Source: Rothia gullae (lineage in GTDB: Bacteria > Actinomycetota > Actinomycetes > Actinomycetales > Micrococcaceae). From it: 64,000 bases of DNA. Positions 45,787 to 55,708 of the stretch are shown one piece after another. A model generated the notes under the pieces. The model searched no databases. It had not been told where the DNA came from and saw only the letters and a program-made list of their open reading frames with translations. The DNA is taken from NCBI RefSeq assembly GCF_024294905.1, contig NZ_JANCOC010000001.1:343093-407092 (forward strand), read 5' to 3'. The position numbers and the translations under genes are program-made. Numbering within the stretch: position 1 is the first letter of the stretch; every line of letters starts with the position of its first letter.

Positions 45787-47151
45787 TTAGTTCTTATGTG
45801 TCGCACCGGTTGAGTTATCGGTGCTCTGATCGAAGAGCGCCTCCTGCTGAGAGTCCGCCTTCGCCTCAGATTCGGTAGCTTCCGTCTTGGTGTCGGCTTT
45901 CGCCTGCTTATGCAGCTGCTCCTTGTCGTTTTCGATGCGTTCCTTACCGTCGGCAATGAACGTGCGAATCATGGTGGTGTTGGTGTCCACCGCCTTCTGC
46001 ACGCGAGCGGCAATGGAGGGGCCCTTCGGCTTGGGGAGCATGCCCTGGCCTGCCGCCTGCTGTTGCAGTTCGTGTCCGGCGGACATGAGGCGTTCGCGCT
46101 GTTCTTTCATCGCACGGGATGCGGTGGTGCTGCGCGGCTGAACCTTCAGATGTCCGTGGTCGTCTTCGCCGGCGAGTACCTGGCGCATGAGCATGATTTC
46201 TGCGTCCAGGTGCGCGCCGAAGAGGAGCATATTGTTCATGATCCAGATGAACAGCAGCATCACAATCACACCACCGATGAGGCCGTAGGTGGCGTTGTAC
46301 TTGCTGAAGTTGTTGGCGTAGAGGGTGAATCCGAAACCGCCCAGGCCCATGCCGAAGAGGGCGAGCGCCGCACCGGGGGAGAGCTTCCACTGTTTGAAGC
46401 GGCGCACGTTCGGGGTGGCGGCGTAGAGCAGAGTGATCAGAATGATTGCCATGAACAGGATGAGGACCCAGCGGCCGTTCAGCCAGATGAGCTTGATGAG
46501 CTCCATATCCACGGTTTCGGGTACATACCGACCGACCAAATCGAGGACGGTTGCGCCCAGCAGCAGCATGAGCATCATGAGTACTACGAGGATGATAATC
46601 ACGGTGGTGACGAAGACGTTCAGCGGCTTGAGGATCCAGCCGGGTCGGCCTTCACGCACGTTGTAGACCGTGTTGAGAGCTCGGCCGAAGGATTCGGTGT
46701 ACCCGGAGGCGGACCAGAGCGCACTGAGGATACCGGTCAACAGCACCAGGCCTGCGCCTTGGTCGCCGGTAATCTGCTTGATGGGGTCTTCCATAATGGC
46801 GTACATCTGGGCGGGTGCGTTGTCCTTGAGGAAGGCAAGGATGACGGCGGTGCTATCCTCACCGTGACCGAATACGCCCAGTAGGGAGACAATCGCCAGC
46901 AGGGCGGGGAAAATGGACAGCACGGTGAAGTAGGTGAGTGCTGCCGCCATGTCGCTTGCGCCGTTTGCGCCGAACTTGAAGAGGGCACGGCGCAGGATGT
47001 AGAGGATGCTTCCCCTGGGGAAGTCGCGCAGTTTCACGCTTGCGTACTTGGGGGCCGCGGGCTTCTTCTTACGGGAGAAGAGTCCGCGTCGAGCTCCGGC
47101 GGATACCTGGGCTGAGGAGGTGTCCGTGGAAGAGCCTGTGTGTGCAGCCAA
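45787..47151 (-). CDS. YihY/BrkB-family inner-membrane protein
   Basis: 454 residues if translated from TTG 47151, which follows AGGAG at good spacing. The ATG at 47268 overlaps a TATAAT sequence and has no ribosome site, so it is probably the promoter, not the start. Family pattern: NGASDMAAALTYFTVLSIFPALLAIVSLLG, then SASGYTESFGRALNTVYNVREGRPGW, and VLFMAIILITLLYAATPN. Six transmembrane segments followed by a charged C-terminus with glutamates and alanines. Function is unclear in the family. Confidence 0.88.
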   Translation of the reverse strand: MAAHTGSSTDTSSAQVSAGARRGLFSRKKKPAAPKYASVKLRDFPRGSILYILRRALFKFGANGASDMAAALTYFTVLSIFPALLAIVSLLGVFGHGEDSTAVILAFLKDNAPAQMYAIMEDPIKQITGDQGAGLVLLTGILSALWSASGYTESFGRALNTVYNVREGRPGWILKPLNVFVTTVIIILVVLMMLMLLLGATVLDLVGRYVPETVDMELIKLIWLNGRWVLILFMAIILITLLYAATPNVRRFKQWKLSPGAALALFGMGLGGFGFTLYANNFSKYNATYGLIGGVIVMLLFIWIMNNMLLFGAHLDAEIMLMRQVLAGEDDHGHLKVQPRSTTASRAMKEQRERLMSAGHELQQQAAGQGMLPKPKGPSIAARVQKAVDTNTTMIRTFIADGKERIENDKEQLHKQAKADTKTEATESEAKADSQQEALFDQSTDNSTGATHKN

Positions 47152-47268
47152 TGGGGCTCCTTGAATGAGTGGGTGGTATACAGTGGTGCGCCTATTAGCT
47201 TCAGCGTGTGGGCGCACAGAAGGGGCGAGGAGAACAATGAGCTGTTCTTCCCACCCCTGCGGTGACAT

Positions 47269-47274
47269 TATAGG
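47269..47274 (-). promoter_or_regulatory. Candidate -10 of the YihY/BrkB gene
   Basis: TATAAT on the minus strand ends just at the spurious ATG 47268. No clear -35 is seen 17 bases upstream. A transcript from here would have a leader of about 110 bases. Confidence 0.5.
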
Positions 47275-47412
47275 GTTTTATGACCCTCCCATATTTTTCT
47301 GCGAGTGCAGATAGCTGACCTGTCGGTCAGTTAGAGAGGGTAACAGCCCCGAAAAGCCTCAGAAAGGCTCGTCAGCTAGGGTATAAAGCTACCTGCTGAG
47401 CCTAACTGAAAA

Positions 47413-48894
47413 CTAGTTGTGAATACCCAGAACCTTAGCGGTGTGAGCCATCAGCTCATCAGCCAGATCCGGGTTGTCGTTGAGCTTCACGCCGTAACCG
47501 GGGACGAGCTCCTTCAGGCGGGGCTCCCAGCCAGCCATCTTGGCGGGGAAGCACTGCTTGAGCAAGTTCAGCATAATCGGAGCCGCAGTAGAAGCACCGG
47601 GGGATGCGCCCAGCAGAGCCGCGATGGAGCCGTCAGCCGCAGAAACAACCTCGGTACCGAACTGCAGGATGCCGCCCTTCTTCGGGTCCTTCTTCATGAT
47701 CTGGACGCGCTGACCAGCCTCGATGAGCTCCCACTCGCCGCCGTCAGCCTCGGGGTAGTACTGGTGCAGGGTCTCCAAGCGAGCGTTTTTGTTCTGCAGT
47801 AGCTCGGTGAGCAGGTACTTGACCAGGGAGAAGTTATCAAGACCTGCACGGGTCATGGGGTAGAGATTGTGTAGGCGCAGGGACTTCGGCAGATCCAGTA
47901 CGGAACCCTGCTTCAAGAAGTTCGTCTTGAAACCGGCGTAGGGGCCGAAGAGCAGGGCGCGCTTGCCGTCCACGTAGCGGGTATCCAGGTGGGGTACAGA
48001 CATGGGAGGCGCACCCACCGAAGCCTGACCGTACACCTTAGCGTTGTGCTGGTTTGCGGTTGCCTCGTGGGTGTTGCACAGGAACAGACCGGAGACGGGG
48101 AAGCCGCCGTAGCCCTTACCCTCTTCAATACCGGACTTCTGCAGCAGATGCAGGGCGCCACCACCGGCGCCGAGGAACACGAACTTCGCGTTGATGCTCA
48201 GCGCCTCGTTCTTGTTGAGGCGGTTAGTAGCCTCAACCTGCCAGGAGCCGTTCGACTCGCGGTTCAGGTTGGTGACCTGGTAGCCGTAGCGAACCTCAAC
48301 ACCCTTGGTCTGCAGGTAAGCGACCATCTGCTCGGTGAGGAAACCGAAGTTCACGTCGGTACCCTCGGGGGACCAGGTTGCAGCCATCGGCTCGTTACCC
48401 TTGCGGCCCTTGACGGTCAGCGGAGCCCACTCAGCGATCTTGTCGCGGTCGGTGGAGAACTGCATGCGCTCAAAGAGCTTCTCCTTACGGAAAGAGTCGT
48501 AGCGTGCAGCCAGGTACTTCGCGTGCTCCTCCCCGAAGACCAGGGACATGTGGGGTACCGGGTTGATGAAGCTGGTGTCCGTCAGAATATTCTTCTCAAC
48601 CAGGGATGCCCAGAACTGGCGGGAAACCTGGAACTGCTCGTTAATGTTCAGCGCCTTGGCGGCGGAGACAGTACCGTCGGGGCCAGCGGGGGCGTAGTTG
48701 AGCTCGCACAGTGCCGAGTGGCCGGTACCTGCGTTATTCCAGGGGTTGGAGGATTCCTGAGCAACCTTGTCGAGGCGTTCAAGCAGGATGATGTTCCAGC
48801 TTGGTTCGAGTTCCTTGAGGAATACACCGAGGGTGGCGCTCATAACGCCGCCGCCAACCAGGACGACGTCGGTTCGTTCGGTACGTGCTACCAC
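47413..48894 (-). CDS. mqo: Malate:quinone oxidoreductase
   Basis: 493 residues from GTG 48894 behind AAGGGAGA. FAD-binding [54 protein letters not shown], and [23 protein letters not shown] near the end are all characteristic. Oxidises malate to oxaloacetate and passes electrons to quinone, a peripheral membrane enzyme of the TCA cycle and respiratory chain. The product feeds the cycle with the E2/E3 genes at 24-27 kb. Confidence 0.95.
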   Translation of the reverse strand: MVARTERTDVVLVGGGVMSATLGVFLKELEPSWNIILLERLDKVAQESSNPWNNAGTGHSALCELNYAPAGPDGTVSAAKALNINEQFQVSRQFWASLVEKNILTDTSFINPVPHMSLVFGEEHAKYLAARYDSFRKEKLFERMQFSTDRDKIAEWAPLTVKGRKGNEPMAATWSPEGTDVNFGFLTEQMVAYLQTKGVEVRYGYQVTNLNRESNGSWQVEATNRLNKNEALSINAKFVFLGAGGGALHLLQKSGIEEGKGYGGFPVSGLFLCNTHEATANQHNAKVYGQASVGAPPMSVPHLDTRYVDGKRALLFGPYAGFKTNFLKQGSVLDLPKSLRLHNLYPMTRAGLDNFSLVKYLLTELLQNKNARLETLHQYYPEADGGEWELIEAGQRVQIMKKDPKKGGILQFGTEVVSAADGSIAALLGASPGASTAAPIMLNLLKQCFPAKMAGWEPRLKELVPGYGVKLNDNPDLADELMAHTAKVLGIHN

Positions 48895-49033
48895 TGAATT
48901 CTCCCTTAGGGTGAGGGTGCCCGTCCTTGGGCACAATGACTGTGGGGTACATCATCTAGCCTACTCCTTTTAGCGGGGGAGGCATAACTAGAATCAGTAA
49001 ATAACAGGAGAGTGTTGCAGTTCACATGTTAGC

Positions 49034-49058
49034 TTCCCTGGAGGGTAAAAAGCCTCCA
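49034..49058 (-). terminator. Weak hairpin after the binding-protein gene
   Basis: CTGGAGGG / CCTCCAG stem with AAAAA-containing loop between the binding-protein gene and mqo. Possible terminator. Confidence 0.4.
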
Positions 49059-49102
49059 GAGCACTCCAAACACACACAACGCAACATCACACCCGGAACT
49101 GT

Positions 49103-51202
49103 CTACAACTTACGCAGTTTTCCAAACAGCTCAATCGCATTCTGCTCCGTCTGATAACCCTGAACCTCACGGCTCACAGCCACCTTAGACGTCACATTCA
49201 ACAACGGAACCGCCGGCATGAACTGACCCAACTGAGACACAACCTTCGCATACAACTCACGCTGCGAATCCACTGAAACAGCAGAATCTGCGGTACGAAT
49301 CGCCTCCATCACCTCACTAAAACGAGGCGAAGGCGCCACCGCCACGGCAGTAGGCGACGGCGAAGGAGTCGCCGAAGGGCTCGGCGAAGCAGAAGCCGAA
49401 GCCTCCTCCGGAGACAACGGATCTGGCGAATAACTTGGCTGCGGGCTCGGAGCCGCAGAAATTTGAACGTTGGAATCCGCACTACGCGACGACGGAAAAT
49501 CAGAATTCTTCTTCGTCAAACCCGTCGTCATATCCGTCGGCGCATTCGCAATTAACGAACGCACCTGATGCTCAGCAATCAACTGCGCCAACACAGGACC
49601 AAAGAATGCGTACGGGTCACGGTACATGCCGTAGAAACCAGCCAACGTAATACCGCGCTCAGAAGAAACCTCACGGCTCTTCTCCAAATACTCAGCCCAC
49701 GGCAACGGCACCGGCTTAATATTCAGACCCACCTCAATCAGCGAAGCCACCATCTCCGAATACACCTTCTGCGGAGTATCCATCCACGGCAGAGACACAT
49801 CGGCAGGGTAGTAGCACTCAATCACCTGATTGTTATAACCAGCAGTCGCTAACAGTGAGCGCGCCATATCCTGATTACGGTCCGTGTAATCCTTCGTATC
49901 ATCAGCCTTAATGCGGAACGACGGCGAAATCAGCGTCTGCGCTTCCGAGGTGCCCTGCGGATAATACTGACGTAGTGCACCGCGATCCACAGCGTGCGAA
50001 ATAGCGCGACGTACCGAAATATTCTTCAAGACCGGATGTGCCGTATTCAAACCCAAATACACCAGTGAGAACGGGTCACGGCCCGGCGTCTGATAGCCAT
50101 CACGCGCCAACTGTCCCAGATCAGAAGAATTCACCTGATCGCACGCATCAATATGACCCTCCATCAGCGCAAAATAACGCTTATCCGACGACGTGAGGGT
50201 CGAAATCTGAATCTCATCCAGCTCAGGTGCCTGACCATCAAAATGGGTATTCTTTAGCAGACGCACCGTGCCAGCCTCGAATGACTCCACACGGAACGCA
50301 CCCGTACCCACAGGGTTACCCGTCAGCTTCTGATCAGCCCCAAAAAGCGAAGGATCAATAATGCCGAACGCCTGCTGCGTCAAAATACGTGGGAACGCCA
50401 GAGAAGGACGCGACAGAGTCACCACCACAGAGTTACCCTTCGCCACCACCGACGAAACCAACGGCAAGAAAGACTGCACCGTATGCGGTAGGGAAGCATG
50501 CTGCGCGGGCTTCTCATCGCCCGGATGCGCAGCATCAGAAGCGCTCGCAGAAGCAGGCGCACTCGCTGAAACAGACGAAGTAGCCGCACCCGACGGAGAC
50601 GCCTGAACAGGCGCAGGCTCCACCGCCGAAGGATCAATAGAACCCGGCTTCGGCACACCAAAACCCCACGCAAACAAAGGCTGAGCAGGCACCGCTAAAG
50701 CAGCAGTACCCTCACCCGTAGCCAACGCCTGCCACCTCTGGAAATTCTGCACAACAGCATCCGCAGTCAACGTAACGCCACTACTAAAATGCGCCTCACG
50801 CAACACAAACGTATGCACTAAACGGTCATCAGAAACCGTCCACTCAGTACACAACGAATCCTGAACCTCAGGATCACCCGTGTAATGATTCGCCACCAAC
50901 AATGTCTGCAAAACCTGCACCGTCACCTGATACGTACTCGCCACAGGAAACAACGCCGGGTCCAAACCCAACGGCGCTGCACCCTGCGCAAAACGAAACA
51001 CACGACGCGCATCAGCAGACGACGCACTTGCCGAAGAATCAGCAGAAGACTGACCAGAACACGCAGAAAGCGCCAAACCAGCACTAAAAAACGCGCCAAA
51101 ACGCAAAACGGCGCGTCGACTCAAGCCACTCGAGCCACCAGTAGCTCGCAGCAGCGCATCAGAATTGTCAACAGCTGACGATGCATAAGGCTGATGCTGC
51201 AC
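49103..51202 (-). CDS. ABC-type oligopeptide-binding lipoprotein with disordered inserts
   Basis: 699 residues. A short leader precedes a signal peptide with Arg-Arg (SRRAVLRFGAFFSAGLALSAC), and the lipobox cysteine is near residue 48. Core is solute-binding family 5: FRFAQGAAPLGLDPALFPVASTYQ, SDRLVHTFVLREAHFSSGVTLTADAVVQNF, NPVGTGAFRVE, LVYLGLNTAHPVLKN. Two Ser/Pro/Ala-rich insertions (about 205-240 and 570-625) are unusual for the family. No permease is adjacent, so it is an orphan binding protein. Confidence 0.88.
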   Translation of the reverse strand: MQHQPYASSAVDNSDALLRATGGSSGLSRRAVLRFGAFFSAGLALSACSGQSSADSSASASSADARRVFRFAQGAAPLGLDPALFPVASTYQVTVQVLQTLLVANHYTGDPEVQDSLCTEWTVSDDRLVHTFVLREAHFSSGVTLTADAVVQNFQRWQALATGEGTAALAVPAQPLFAWGFGVPKPGSIDPSAVEPAPVQASPSGAATSSVSASAPASASASDAAHPGDEKPAQHASLPHTVQSFLPLVSSVVAKGNSVVVTLSRPSLAFPRILTQQAFGIIDPSLFGADQKLTGNPVGTGAFRVESFEAGTVRLLKNTHFDGQAPELDEIQISTLTSSDKRYFALMEGHIDACDQVNSSDLGQLARDGYQTPGRDPFSLVYLGLNTAHPVLKNISVRRAISHAVDRGALRQYYPQGTSEAQTLISPSFRIKADDTKDYTDRNQDMARSLLATAGYNNQVIECYYPADVSLPWMDTPQKVYSEMVASLIEVGLNIKPVPLPWAEYLEKSREVSSERGITLAGFYGMYRDPYAFFGPVLAQLIAEHQVRSLIANAPTDMTTGLTKKNSDFPSSRSADSNVQISAAPSPQPSYSPDPLSPEEASASASPSPSATPSPSPTAVAVAPSPRFSEVMEAIRTADSAVSVDSQRELYAKVVSQLGQFMPAVPLLNVTSKVAVSREVQGYQTEQNAIELFGKLRKL

Positions 51203-51305
51203 GGGAGGGTCCTCTCTTCCGTCGCGGATGCTTACCTCTCAGGATAACGGTTCAACACCCAACCGGGCGAGACACACCCACCCCGGCAAGGCACATACAA
51301 GAGAA

Positions 51306-51334
51306 CCCGCCGCCACGAAAACCGTGACGGCGGG
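51306..51334 (-). terminator. Terminator of tRNA-Leu
   Basis: 12-bp stem (CCCGCCGCCACG with one mismatch) and a 5-base loop, directly downstream of the tRNA on the minus strand, followed there by TTCTCTTG. Confidence 0.75.
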
Positions 51335-51353
51335 CCCAATGTAAATGTGTACG

Positions 51354-51435
51354 TGCGCGAGGGGGGACTTGAACCCCCACGCCATAAGGCACAGGAACCT
51401 AAATCCTGCGTGTCTGCCAATTTCACCACTCGCGC
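51354..51435 (-). tRNA. tRNA-Leu (UAG anticodon)
   Basis: 82 bases. Minus strand starts GCGCGAG and closes with CTCGCGC plus A. The anticodon stem is CAGGA/TCCTG with loop TTTAGGT, so the anticodon is UAG (CUA codon). A class II variable arm (GCC TTAT GGC) and GGTTCAAGT T-loop are present. CCA is not encoded. Confidence 0.92.
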
Positions 51436-51619
51436 GCAGTGTCACCCCACATCCAAAGATGTATGCGTCTGAGGTAACAAAGAATTAGTGTACACCAGGA
51501 ACCAAGGTTCTCCAAGCCTTAAAAGAAGCCACCATAGGGCAAAAAGACCGCAAACACGTCGAACAACAGCCCCTCAAGAAGCAACAGAACGGCGATACGC
51601 AAACCCTAGAAAACATGCC

Positions 51620-52096
51620 CTACTTCGGGTCAATACCCAAATCACGACGCAACTTCGCCACATGACCCGTCGCACGCACATTGTACTGAGCCACAGAAAT
51701 AACACCCTGCTCATCAATCACAAACGTCGAACGAATCAGGCCCTCATACACCTTGCCGTAATTCTTCTTCTCACCCCACGCACCATACGCCTCAGCCACC
51801 GCATGATCAGCATCAGACAGCAACGGGAACGTCAACGACTCCTTCTCCACAAAACGCGCAATAGCCGCCGGCGAATCCGGAGAAACACCCAACACCACGT
51901 AACCCAACGACTTCAACGACGCCAAATTATCGCGGAAATCGCACGCCTCCTTAGTGCAACCCGGAGTCGAAGCCTTCGGGTAAAAATACAAAATCACCTT
52001 GCTACCCGCATAATCACTCAGACTGTGCTCCTTACCCGACGCATCAGCAAGGGTAAAAGCAGGTGCCGGGGTACCCGGCTCAAGACGAACGCTCAT
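51620..52096 (-). CDS. bcp: Thioredoxin-dependent thiol peroxidase (peroxiredoxin Q)
   Basis: 158 residues, ATG 52096 with GAGGAG. The peroxidatic motif is PKASTPGCTKEACDFRDN, with the second cysteine five residues on as in the BCP/PrxQ class. FPLLSDADHAVAEAYGAWGEKKNYGK and RSTFVIDEQG complete the fold. Reduces peroxides in the cytoplasm. Single gene, between tRNA-Leu and tRNA-Lys. Confidence 0.95.
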   Translation of the reverse strand: MSVRLEPGTPAPAFTLADASGKEHSLSDYAGSKVILYFYPKASTPGCTKEACDFRDNLASLKSLGYVVLGVSPDSPAAIARFVEKESLTFPLLSDADHAVAEAYGAWGEKKNYGKVYEGLIRSTFVIDEQGVISVAQYNVRATGHVAKLRRDLGIDPK

Positions 52097-52250
52097 CAAT
52101 AACTCCTCAAAACTTCAATAGAGATTCAGCAGGGGAGCGGCGGATGCGCCCCACACAGTACCAGGGGCGGACGCGCCCCATGCAATACACACAGTCTAGT
52201 GTCCCACATACCCCGCCCAAACAATGTGTCCAGACTCACCCCAAATCAAC

Positions 52251-52280
52251 TTGCGCACACCACAAAAAGTCGCGTATAGT
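52251..52280 (+). promoter_or_regulatory. Promoter of tRNA-Lys copy 1
   Basis: TTGCGC, 18 bases, TATAGT, about 37 bases before the tRNA. Copy 2 keeps TATAGT with TTGTGG at 17 bases. Confidence 0.6.
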
Positions 52281-52317
52281 ATTTTTCTGTTGCAAGGGAA
52301 ACCTTGAAAATAAACAA

Positions 52318-52390
52318 GCGCCTCTAGCTCAATTGGCAGAGCAATTGACTCTTAATCAATGGGTTCTGGGTTCGAGTCCCAGGGGGCGCA
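52318..52390 (+). tRNA. tRNA-Lys (CUU), copy 1
   Basis: 73 bases from GCGCCTC to GGGGCGC plus A. Anticodon loop CTCTTAA gives CUU (AAG codon). T-arm GGGTTCGAGTCCC. CCA not encoded. Identical to copy 2 at 57771. Confidence 0.95.
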
Positions 52391-52398
52391 CTTCACAG

Positions 52399-52434
52399 AA
52401 AATCCCGCTGATTCTTCGGAATCGGCGGGATTTT
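52399..52434 (+). terminator. Terminator of tRNA-Lys copy 1
   Basis: AAAATCCCGC...GCGGGATTTTT stem with inner GATTC / GAATC and TTCG loop. Confidence 0.85.
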
Positions 52435-52903
52435 TGTGTTCCCTCTGAAAAAGATTTTGCTGGGCTTGAGGTATAGATATTTCCCCTTGCTCTAGTGTTC
52501 GATGCTTGGAAGACGGTATTCGCCCACGTTCCTACAGGGGACCCGTCCTCGCTTCGCTTCGGACACCCTGATGTCACTACGGGCGATACCGTCTTTCTCG
52601 CTTGGTTACCTGGGGCTGCGGCAGGGGATATATGCACCTCTGCGTGTATCGGTATTCGGGGTGCGCTGCGGTCCCGCCGGGGGTGCGGTAGATTCGCGGT
52701 GGTTTTGTGTGCGCCCCGTGCCTAGCGAACTGTGGCGGGAGGCTGTCGCGGTTTAGTGTGTTGCGTGGCGGCTCGGTGTTTTGCGCGTGGGGCGGGGAGA
52801 GCTGTCGCGGTTTAGTGTGTTGCGTGGTGGTTGGGTGTGGATATGCGAAAGCCCGCCACCGTCATACAACAGCAGCGGGCAATCATTTCGAAAAGTCATA
52901 AGG

Positions 52904-53443
52904 CTACAGGACCGGCCAAATCCGCGTCACAAACTCACGGAAATCCTCCACGTCCTTACCCTGCTCCAACAAGCCAACGCCAAAACGAGTGGCAACCTCA
53001 GCATTATCCTCAAAGGACAAATAAAATGAGCTGCCATTCACCGACTCAAGCGTCACCGCATCATCACCCACACGATACGCATGCAGAGCATTCGTATTAT
53101 CAATCGTCGTCGCCGTACCCGCAGGCGTCAATGCCGGCAAAATCACCGGAGCAATAATCACCTCATCAGGTGCATCCTGATACCCAACAATAAAATGCCC
53201 CTGATCAGGAGACTGATGCAATGCCAAATCAGGATTACGGTAAACCGCACGGCCTGTCGCATACACCAAATTGTATGCACCGTAATTAATAATCTGCTCG
53301 TCAAAAACCGGATGCAGAACCCGAATCAGTTCCTCACCCGTCAAAAACTCGCTACTCTCAACAGAGTTACGGGGGTCAATAACCTCTGCGTACTTACTTG
53401 CTTCGGCCAGCTCATCAGCGACCGGGATAATCGGTTCGGTCAT
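52904..53443 (-). CDS. Unrecognised acidic protein
   Basis: 179 residues. Beginning MTEPIIPVADELAEASKYAEV, with a beta-rich middle (GHFIVGYQDAPDEVIIAPVIL, ALHAYRVGDDAVTLESVNGSSFYLSFEDNAEVATRFG) and an aromatic tail. No transmembrane segment or signal peptide. It looks like a small intracellular stand-alone fold. No family recognised. Lies between the tRNA-Lys cassette and the ilv leader. Confidence 0.6.
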   Translation of the reverse strand: MTEPIIPVADELAEASKYAEVIDPRNSVESSEFLTGEELIRVLHPVFDEQIINYGAYNLVYATGRAVYRNPDLALHQSPDQGHFIVGYQDAPDEVIIAPVILPALTPAGTATTIDNTNALHAYRVGDDAVTLESVNGSSFYLSFEDNAEVATRFGVGLLEQGKDVEDFREFVTRIWPVL

Positions 53444-53695
53444 AGCATCAGTCTACCGGGGCAAAGGATGAAGGTCACGAGTATTCGCACATATTACGCC
53501 CCATGACATCCAAAAAAGCGAGTTTTTCTCACCCGTTCAAAAACCAGCACCAGAATCCATGCACACGCGCAAGGTGTCCACATCATGAAAGAAGAAGGTT
53601 GACTTGGGGGTTTCCGTGCAAAAACCGCCACGGCACCCCATAGAGATTTGACTCACCCCCTCCCGGGGCTTCACCATAGAAGGGTGAAGACAGCA
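53444..53695. other. Upstream region of the ilv leader
   Basis: 252 bases with two TTGACT elements (53600, 53648). A CATAGA at 53675 would be 21 bases from the second, so no confident promoter can be given. Confidence 0.4.
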
Positions 53696-53734
53696 ATGTT
53701 CCAGCGAATTCTAAACCTTGTCGACGTCGCCTAG
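53696..53734 (+). CDS. ilv leader peptide
   Basis: Twelve codons: MFQRILNLVDVA, then TAG. Five codons (ATT, CTA, CTT, GTC, GTC) are for Ile, Leu or Val, the end products of the pathway. It is preceded by a purine-rich stretch and followed by an attenuator. Stalling when Ile/Leu/Val-tRNA is scarce would favour the antiterminator. Confidence 0.75.
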   Translation: MFQRILNLVDVA

Positions 53735-53806
53735 GGCGAGTGGCAGGGTCTATTCACTGCGACTGAGCGCCCCTACCGCTACCACCAACAGCGAGGGGCA
53801 TTTTTT
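53733..53806 (+). promoter_or_regulatory. ilvBNC attenuator (antiterminator/terminator pair)
   Basis: The terminator at 53769-53806 has GCCCCT / AGGGGC and CGCT / AGCG stems, then TTTTTT. The antiterminator pairs AGGGCG (53733-53738) with CGCCCCT (53768-53774), with inner AGTG / CACT; this uses the left arm of the terminator. Known biology: ilvBNC of Corynebacterium is regulated by attenuation. Confidence 0.75.
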
Positions 53807-53905
53807 ATAGCTTGGTACCCCCGGGCATAGGATGCGTGAGAATCACACAAACCCCACGCAGAACATTGAGTACAACGAAGAACCATTAAGACACGAGGCA
53901 TTTCC

Positions 53906-55708
53906 ATGACTATGGGATTTTCCACTTCTGATGACGCGGCAAACGCTCCCGCAGAACGCATGACCGGTTCTCAGGCAATCGTCCGCACCCTCGAAGACCT
54001 GGGTGTGACTGACGTATTCGGCCTGCCTGGTGGAGCTATTCTGCCGACCTATGACCCCCTCTACGACTCCAAGAAGGTCCGCCACATCCTGGTCCGCCAC
54101 GAGCAGGGCGCAGGCCACGCGGCTCAGGGCTACGCAGTGTCCAGCGGCAAGACCGGCGTTTGCATCGCAACCTCCGGCCCCGGCGCAACCAACCTGCTGA
54201 CCGCAATCGCAGACGCAAACATGGACTCCATCCCCCTGGTCGCAATCACCGGCCAGGTGTCCACTAAGCTGCTGGGCTCTGACGCATTCCAGGAAGCTGA
54301 CATCGTCGGCATGGCAATGCCCATCTCCAAGCACTCCTTCATGATTACCGACCCGCAGGACATCCCCCGCGCGCTCGCAGCAGCATTCCACATCGCATCC
54401 ACCGGCCGCCCCGGCCCCGTGCTCGTGGACGTCACCAAGGACGCACAGGTCGGCATGATGGAATACCGCGGCATTCCTGAGGACCTGGAGCTGCGCGGCT
54501 ACACCCCCGTCACCCGCGGCCACTCCAAGCAAATCCACGAAGCAGCTAAGTTCATCACCGAATCCAAGCGCCCCGTCTTCTACGTCGGCGGTGGCCTGGT
54601 CCGCGCAGGTGCTTCCGAAGAGTTCCACAAGCTGGCTAAGCTCATCGGCGCACCCGTCGTCACCACCCTGAACGCTATCGGTGCATTCCCCGACTCTGAC
54701 CCCCAGAACCTCGGCATGCCCGGCATGCACGGAACCGTCCCCGCCGTCGCCGCATTGCAGAAGTCTGACCTGCTGATTACCCTCGGCGCACGCTTCGACG
54801 ACCGCGTCACCGGTAAGCTCGACTCCTTCGCGCCCGAAGCTAAGGTCATCCACATTGACGTTGACCCGGCAGAAATCTCGAAGATCCGCTTCGCAGACGT
54901 GCCGATCGTCGGCGACCTCAAGTACGTACTGCCCGAGCTGACCGACCTGCTCTCCACCGAGTTCGCAGATCAGCTGCCGAACCTCACCGAATGGTGGAAC
55001 GAGCTCAACGCAATCCGCAAGGACTACCCGCTCGGCTATGAGAAGCCCAACGACGGCCTCGGCTCGCCCGAATACGTCCTCGAGCGCATCAGTGCCCTCA
55101 CCGGCCCCGACGCATACTACGTCACCGGCGTTGGACAGCACCAGATGTGGGGCGCACACTACATCCAGCAGGAAAACCCCCGCCACTTCGTCAGCTCCGC
55201 AGGCCTGGGCACCATGGGTTACGGTGTGCCCGCAGGCATGGGAGCAAAGGTCGCACACCCCGACTCCACCGTCTGGGTCATCGACGGTGACGGCTGCTTC
55301 CAGATGACCAACCAGGAACTGGTCACCTGCGCACAGAACAACATCCCCATCAAGGTTGCCATCATCAACAACTCCTCCCTCGGCATGGTGCGCCAGTGGC
55401 AGACCCTGTTCTACAACGAGCGCTACTCCAACACCGACCTGAAGGACGGTCACGGCACCGTACGCATCCCCGACTTCGTCAAGCTCGGCGAAGCATACGG
55501 CTGCGCAACCTTCCGCTGCGAACGCGACGAAGACGTGGACGCAACCATCAAGGCTGCCCTCGAAATCAACGACCGCCCCGTGGTCATTGACTTCACCGTC
55601 AGCCCTCACGCCCTCGTCTGGCCTATGGTCCCGGCAGGCGTATCTAATGACAAGATTTGGATTGCGAAGAACACTTCGCCCGAGTTCGATCGTGAGGGAG
55701 AGAACTAA
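53906..55708 (+). CDS. ilvB: Acetolactate synthase, catalytic subunit
   Basis: 600 residues. ThDP enzyme: [59 protein letters not shown] (catalytic Glu), FAD region, and [44 protein letters not shown] (ThDP site). First committed step of valine/isoleucine/leucine synthesis. 172 bases after the leader peptide; overlaps ilvN by one base (TAATG). Confidence 0.96.
   Translation: MTMGFSTSDDAANAPAERMTGSQAIVRTLEDLGVTDVFGLPGGAILPTYDPLYDSKKVRHILVRHEQGAGHAAQGYAVSSGKTGVCIATSGPGATNLLTAIADANMDSIPLVAITGQVSTKLLGSDAFQEADIVGMAMPISKHSFMITDPQDIPRALAAAFHIASTGRPGPVLVDVTKDAQVGMMEYRGIPEDLELRGYTPVTRGHSKQIHEAAKFITESKRPVFYVGGGLVRAGASEEFHKLAKLIGAPVVTTLNAIGAFPDSDPQNLGMPGMHGTVPAVAALQKSDLLITLGARFDDRVTGKLDSFAPEAKVIHIDVDPAEISKIRFADVPIVGDLKYVLPELTDLLSTEFADQLPNLTEWWNELNAIRKDYPLGYEKPNDGLGSPEYVLERISALTGPDAYYVTGVGQHQMWGAHYIQQENPRHFVSSAGLGTMGYGVPAGMGAKVAHPDSTVWVIDGDGCFQMTNQELVTCAQNNIPIKVAIINNSSLGMVRQWQTLFYNERYSNTDLKDGHGTVRIPDFVKLGEAYGCATFRCERDEDVDATIKAALEINDRPVVIDFTVSPHALVWPMVPAGVSNDKIWIAKNTSPEFDREGEN

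Larger units (their letters stand above)
52318..52860 (+). repeat. tRNA-Lys cassette repeat, copy 1
   Basis: The first 126 bases (tRNA plus terminator, to 52443) are identical to copy 2. The later part shares only blocks: GTTCCTACAGGGG, the CGCTTCGCTTCGG block, and GTGCGCCCCGTGCCTAGCGAAC through TGTCGCGGTTTAGTGTGTTG. The last block occurs twice within this copy (52745 and 52802). No gene of its own. Confidence 0.75.

Noticed and set aside
52356-52756. Short frames around tRNA-Lys copy 1 and in the repeat after it
   Set aside because: They overlap the tRNA and terminator and read low-complexity Arg/Pro sequence.
53444-53905. T-box or other riboswitch before ilvB
   Set aside because: No specifier-stem or T-box sequence seen; leader peptide and attenuator explain the region.
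53843-55609. Leftward frame of 588 codons opposite ilvB
   Set aside because: Antisense shadow of the catalytic subunit; cysteine-rich and unlike any protein.
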